In this document: in pieces, positions 5,474 through 6,123 of the stretch
Position numbering within the stretch: the stretch's first letter is position 1
How the letters are laid out: the number at the start of each line of letters is the position of its first letter
Source: Bacteroidota bacterium
GTDB lineage: Bacteria > Bacteroidota > Bacteroidia > Chitinophagales > LD1
Direction of reading: 5' to 3'
Assembly (NCBI GenBank): GCA_947457525.1
Contig: CANGXE010000107.1
Location: 1-6,123 of the forward strand
Length of the DNA: 6,123 nucleotides
Made by a program: the position numbers and the translations under genes
Notes under the pieces: model-generated
Seen by the model: only the letters and a program-made list of their open reading frames with translations
Told to the model about the DNA's origin: nothing
The model's database searches: none

Positions 5474-6123
5474 CTATTCCTCAAAAATTGTCTTCAATTC
5501 CTTTTCCCATTTTCCGCCTTGGCGGATAAACACAGCCGGTTTGCCAAAAGGAATAATAATGTCTGCCGAAGAGCCGGCACTGTAAACCTTCTCCATGTCC
5601 CAAGCATAAAGCCATTCTCCGTCCGGAAACTTGACATTCACTATGGTTTGGCCGCTTTGCGTGGCCGGAGCAATCAATAAATCGGAGCCGAATAAATATT
5701 GAAACTCATGTTGTGCAAAGTCGGGCAGTAAGTATAAAGGATAAATCAGTTGGTCATATTGTGCTACGTTTTCTTCACTATAATCTTTGAGGGCATAATG
5801 TAGTCGCCCCATGCGAGCAAAAAACTGCACCGCGTTGCTGTCTGAGTAAACCTGAACATTTTTATCGGGCTTCAATCCTTCGTGGGTTCTAAAGAAAGGA
5901 GTAAAGGCAGCAAATTCTATCCACCGATAAAGCGTCTCGCGCGTGCGCCTGCTATGCACACGACCAAAGTCAACATTGGTGTAGCCGCCAATGTCCGAGT
6001 GGTTATAAAGCGTACCGCTGGCTGCGGAGGTGAGCACCGCTTTGATGGCAGAAGGCAAACCATCATGCTCGCCAAAATCGGGTGTTTGGTCGCCTGTCCA
6101 AAATAGTTTTACGTACTTGTTTG
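5474..6123 (-). CDS. GH31 glycoside hydrolase, YihQ (sulfoquinovosidase)-like, N-terminus off window
   Basis: The frame is open to the right edge; the visible 216 codons are the C-terminal part of a protein usually near 680 residues. A TTG at 6056-6058 is an internal Leu, not the start: the frame upstream reads on as FWTGDQTPDFGEHDGL. That segment carries the GH31 acid/base Asp (WTGDQ, codon 6089-6091). HSDIGGYT follows, its Tyr (5981-5983) 36 residues after the Asp, the same spacing as Asp472-Tyr508 in E. coli YihQ as I recall it. Next is FFRTHEG, whose His (5882-5884) matches His537. The end (EWLYAW, then PFGKPAVFIRQGGKW) resembles the YihQ tail far more than other GH31 alpha-glucosidases. 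Retaining hydrolysis of an alpha-glycoside is expected. Sulfoquinovose specificity is not shown, because the sulfonate-binding Arg and Trp and the nucleophile Asp lie outside. It is convergent with accC, with 46 nt between them. Confidence 0.9.
   Translation of the reverse strand, partial: NKYVKLFWTGDQTPDFGEHDGLPSAIKAVLTSAASGTLYNHSDIGGYTNVDFGRVHSRRTRETLYRWIEFAAFTPFFRTHEGLKPDKNVQVYSDSNAVQFFARMGRLHYALKDYSEENVAQYDQLIYPLYLLPDFAQHEFQYLFGSDLLIAPATQSGQTIVNVKFPDGEWLYAWDMEKVYSAGSSADIIIPFGKPAVFIRQGGKWEKELKTIFEE

Noticed and set aside
5474..6058. Reading the GH31 fragment as a complete 194-residue gene starting at 6058
   Set aside because: The codon at 6056-6058 is TTG and the frame continues upstream with conserved GH31 sequence (WTGDQ), so it is an internal residue of a truncated gene.

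Overview
The window is a piece of a Bacteroidota chromosome (phylum call; class and genus cannot be read from it). Three things support this. The LptB, EF-P, AccB and AccC sequences read like Bacteroidota versions. No gene start has a clear Shine-Dalgarno sequence. The upstream regions offer matches to the Bacteroidota promoter form (TTG-type -33 box, about 19 nt, then TAnnTTTG). The content is mostly housekeeping and cell-envelope genes, and I see no mobile element, CRISPR array, rRNA or tRNA.

Layout, left to right. Positions 1-21 may be the last codons of an upstream gene. Positions 106-1164 (+) encode a membrane-anchored DUF4340-like protein. Twelve bases later comes lptB (1177-1917, +), the ATPase of the lipopolysaccharide export machine; the two look co-transcribed. 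Convergent to lptB is a small secreted protein of unknown function (2010-2414, -). It is far more A+T-rich than its neighbours and has its own candidate promoter with a strong inverted repeat just upstream. A gene-free stretch of about 450 bases follows, ending in a candidate promoter for efp (2863-3435, +), the ribosome-rescue factor EF-P. A clear intrinsic terminator (3471-3499) separates efp from accB (3521-4000, +) and accC (about 4060-5427, +), the biotin carrier and biotin carboxylase of acetyl-CoA carboxylase. On the opposite strand, from 5474 to the right edge, is the C-terminal third or so of a family GH31 glycosidase resembling the sulfoquinovosidase YihQ.

How the genes work together. 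AccB and AccC together carry out the first half-reaction of malonyl-CoA synthesis, feeding fatty-acid and so lipid A synthesis. LptB powers transport of finished LPS to the outer membrane. The efp-accB-accC order is a common bacterial arrangement, but here the terminator suggests efp and accBC are at least partly separate transcripts. The GH31 gene and the small secreted protein stand apart from this theme. The points most worth following are the specificity of the GH31 enzyme, the A+T-rich orphan gene with its upstream palindrome, and the terminator between efp and accB. I did not find evidence of a novel multi-gene system.
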